From the NCBI RefSeq assembly GCF_034376665.1, contig NZ_JAXMJI010000001.1, forward strand, positions 1 through 64,000: a stretch of DNA of 64,000 nucleotides. Direction: 5' to 3'. Shown here piece after piece: positions 63,075 to 64,000 of this stretch. The position numbers and the translations under genes were made by a program. Origin of the DNA: Allopontixanthobacter sp034376665. GTDB lineage: Bacteria > Pseudomonadota > Alphaproteobacteria > Sphingomonadales > Sphingomonadaceae. Every line of letters starts with the position of its first letter. Position 1 is the stretch's first letter. Under the pieces are notes generated by a model. That model saw only the letters and a list, made by a program, of their open reading frames with translations, ran no database searches and was not told the origin of the DNA.

Positions 63075-64000
63075 TTGCCGCCCTTCCATGACGAGCCAGC
63101 CCCGGCGGACTTCCGCATCCGGGTTAGCCGCAATGCGCGCGGCATCGGGGCGCGGCGCAGATCCAAACATCGGGGACGGCGCATCGCGGCGCTGGCCGCG
63201 GCGATCGCCGTGCCCGCATTCGCCGCGCCGGGAGACTGGCAGCCGCTTCAAGCCCTCGGGTCTCAGGAAACAGCCATTACCGCTTCGGCGGCGCCGATGC
63301 CGTTTGAACAGCCGGGCAGCAGTTTTCCCGGTTCGGCCTTCTACTACCTCGAAGATGCGCCGCGCATGGAACTTGCCGCCAGCACCGCTGCGACCCCGTT
63401 GTTCGACATTACCGGCACCGGAAGCCTCGAGGCCGAACAACTTGCCGCAAGCCGGAACGCCGGCCCTGCTGCGCGGTCCTTCATGGCGTCAGGTGACGGG
63501 GTCGCCAAGGCGCGGGCGCTGCAGTGCCTGACATCGGCGATCTATTACGAGGCAGCTAGCGAAACGGCCGGCGGACAGCGGGCGGTGGCGCAGGTGGTGC
63601 TGAACCGGGTGGCGCATCCAAGTTATCCCGGCAGCGTCTGCGGGGTGGTCTATCAGGGTTCGGAACGGAGCACCGGCTGCCAGTTCAGCTTCACCTGCGA
63701 TGGCTCTCTCGCACGCAAACCCGCGGCGGCGGCGTGGGACCGCGCGCGCCGGATCGCACAGGACGCCCTGCTGGGCGAAGTCTACCAGCCGGTCGGCCTC
63801 GCCACGCATTATCACACGATCTGGATCGATCCCTATTGGGCCGACAGCCTTCACCCGGTCGGCACCATCGGCGCGCACCGGTTCTATCGCTGGCGCGGTG
63901 CGGCGGGCCAGCCGGGCGCATTCCGGACGAGCTATTCCGGCTACGAACCGCCAGCCGCGGCTTCAGCGCGCAGCGCCGGAGCTATTGACGCCGTTCCCGC
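63075..64000 (+). CDS. SleB-type cell-wall hydrolase, 3' end beyond the window
   Basis: The frame is open to the window end. The N-terminus is a basic arm (RIRVSRNARGIGARRRSKHRGRR), then a signal-like stretch (IAALAAAIAVPAFAAPGDW) and the SleB hydrolase domain: ALQCLTSAIYYEAASETAGG, AVAQVVLNRVAHPSYPGSVCGVVYQGS, CQFSFTCDGSL, GLATHYHTIWIDPYWADSL and GTIGAHRFYRWRG. Family members are cortex/peptidoglycan amidases or lytic enzymes. The start is unclear: TTG at 63075 is used; the frame extends upstream to a GTG at 62952. 62542-63074 otherwise carries the riboswitch and no other gene. Confidence 0.88.
   Translation, partial: MPPFHDEPAPADFRIRVSRNARGIGARRRSKHRGRRIAALAAAIAVPAFAAPGDWQPLQALGSQETAITASAAPMPFEQPGSSFPGSAFYYLEDAPRMELAASTAATPLFDITGTGSLEAEQLAASRNAGPAARSFMASGDGVAKARALQCLTSAIYYEAASETAGGQRAVAQVVLNRVAHPSYPGSVCGVVYQGSERSTGCQFSFTCDGSLARKPAAAAWDRARRIAQDALLGEVYQPVGLATHYHTIWIDPYWADSLHPVGTIGAHRFYRWRGAAGQPGAFRTSYSGYEPPAAASARSAGAIDAVP

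Overview
The window is a GC-rich (low 60s % by eye) chromosomal stretch of an alphaproteobacterium, most probably order Sphingomonadales, family Erythrobacteraceae. The case rests on the accD-folC pair, the CckA/CpdR cell-cycle proteins, alphaproteobacterial SOS boxes of the form GTTC-N7-GTTC, a SapC-family protein and several small hypothetical proteins of sphingomonad type. This is inference from gene content; no rRNA lies in the window. Genes are tightly packed, with several ATGA overlaps and with convergent stop codons that touch or overlap (folC/ampG, uvrD/RNA helicase, Kef antiporter/alaS).

Layout. 1-6430: the 3' end of accD, folC, an AmpG-type permease, a Rieske oxygenase, and an rluB-rsmD pair. 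6632-13865: uvrD with an SOS box, an RhlE-like helicase, an FAD-linked oxidase, SapC, then a candidate structured RNA ending in a strong terminator. 13878-24759: N-formylglutamate amidohydrolase, CpdR, tRNA-Val(GAC), an orphan DUF2282 (bufferin-like) lipoprotein, icd, a GNAT-nitrilase fusion, a Kef-type antiporter, alaS and a methyltransferase. 25031-34338: recA with an SOS box, two tandem DUF4139 paralogues, cckA-DUF2062, smpB and dapA. 34431-44790: a lytic transglycosylase, rlmN, a three-gene SDR / cytochrome b / molybdopterin oxidoreductase operon, cfa and argG. 44791-45643 has no gene but carries two DnaA-box-like sites and a candidate ~500-nt structured RNA with an excellent terminator. 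45644-50816 is more accessory: RlpA, a CHRD protein, a sphingomonad HTH protein, an AT-rich singleton gene (coiled coil plus membrane segments, probably acquired), and a partly duplicated membrane-protein gene among palindromic repeats. 50875-64000: uvrA with an SOS box, hsp20, an M3 metallopeptidase, a complete cobalamin-uptake operon (btuB-btuF-btuC-btuD) behind a cobalamin riboswitch, and the start of a SleB-type cell-wall hydrolase.

How the parts work together. Three SOS boxes link recA, uvrA and uvrD into one LexA regulon. CckA and CpdR belong to one phosphorelay controlling cell cycle and proteolysis. The btu genes form one riboswitch-controlled transport unit. Several cell-wall enzymes (Slt, RlpA, SleB, AmpG, CHRD protein at lower certainty) are scattered through the window.

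The most unusual features are: palindromic REP-like elements that appear to be inserted in frame inside coding genes (twice in btuF, once in uvrA, once in the HTH gene); two unannotated structured-RNA candidates; a bufferin-like lipoprotein without its modification enzymes; and the AT-rich singleton gene. All positions come from direct reading; no database search or folding program was run.
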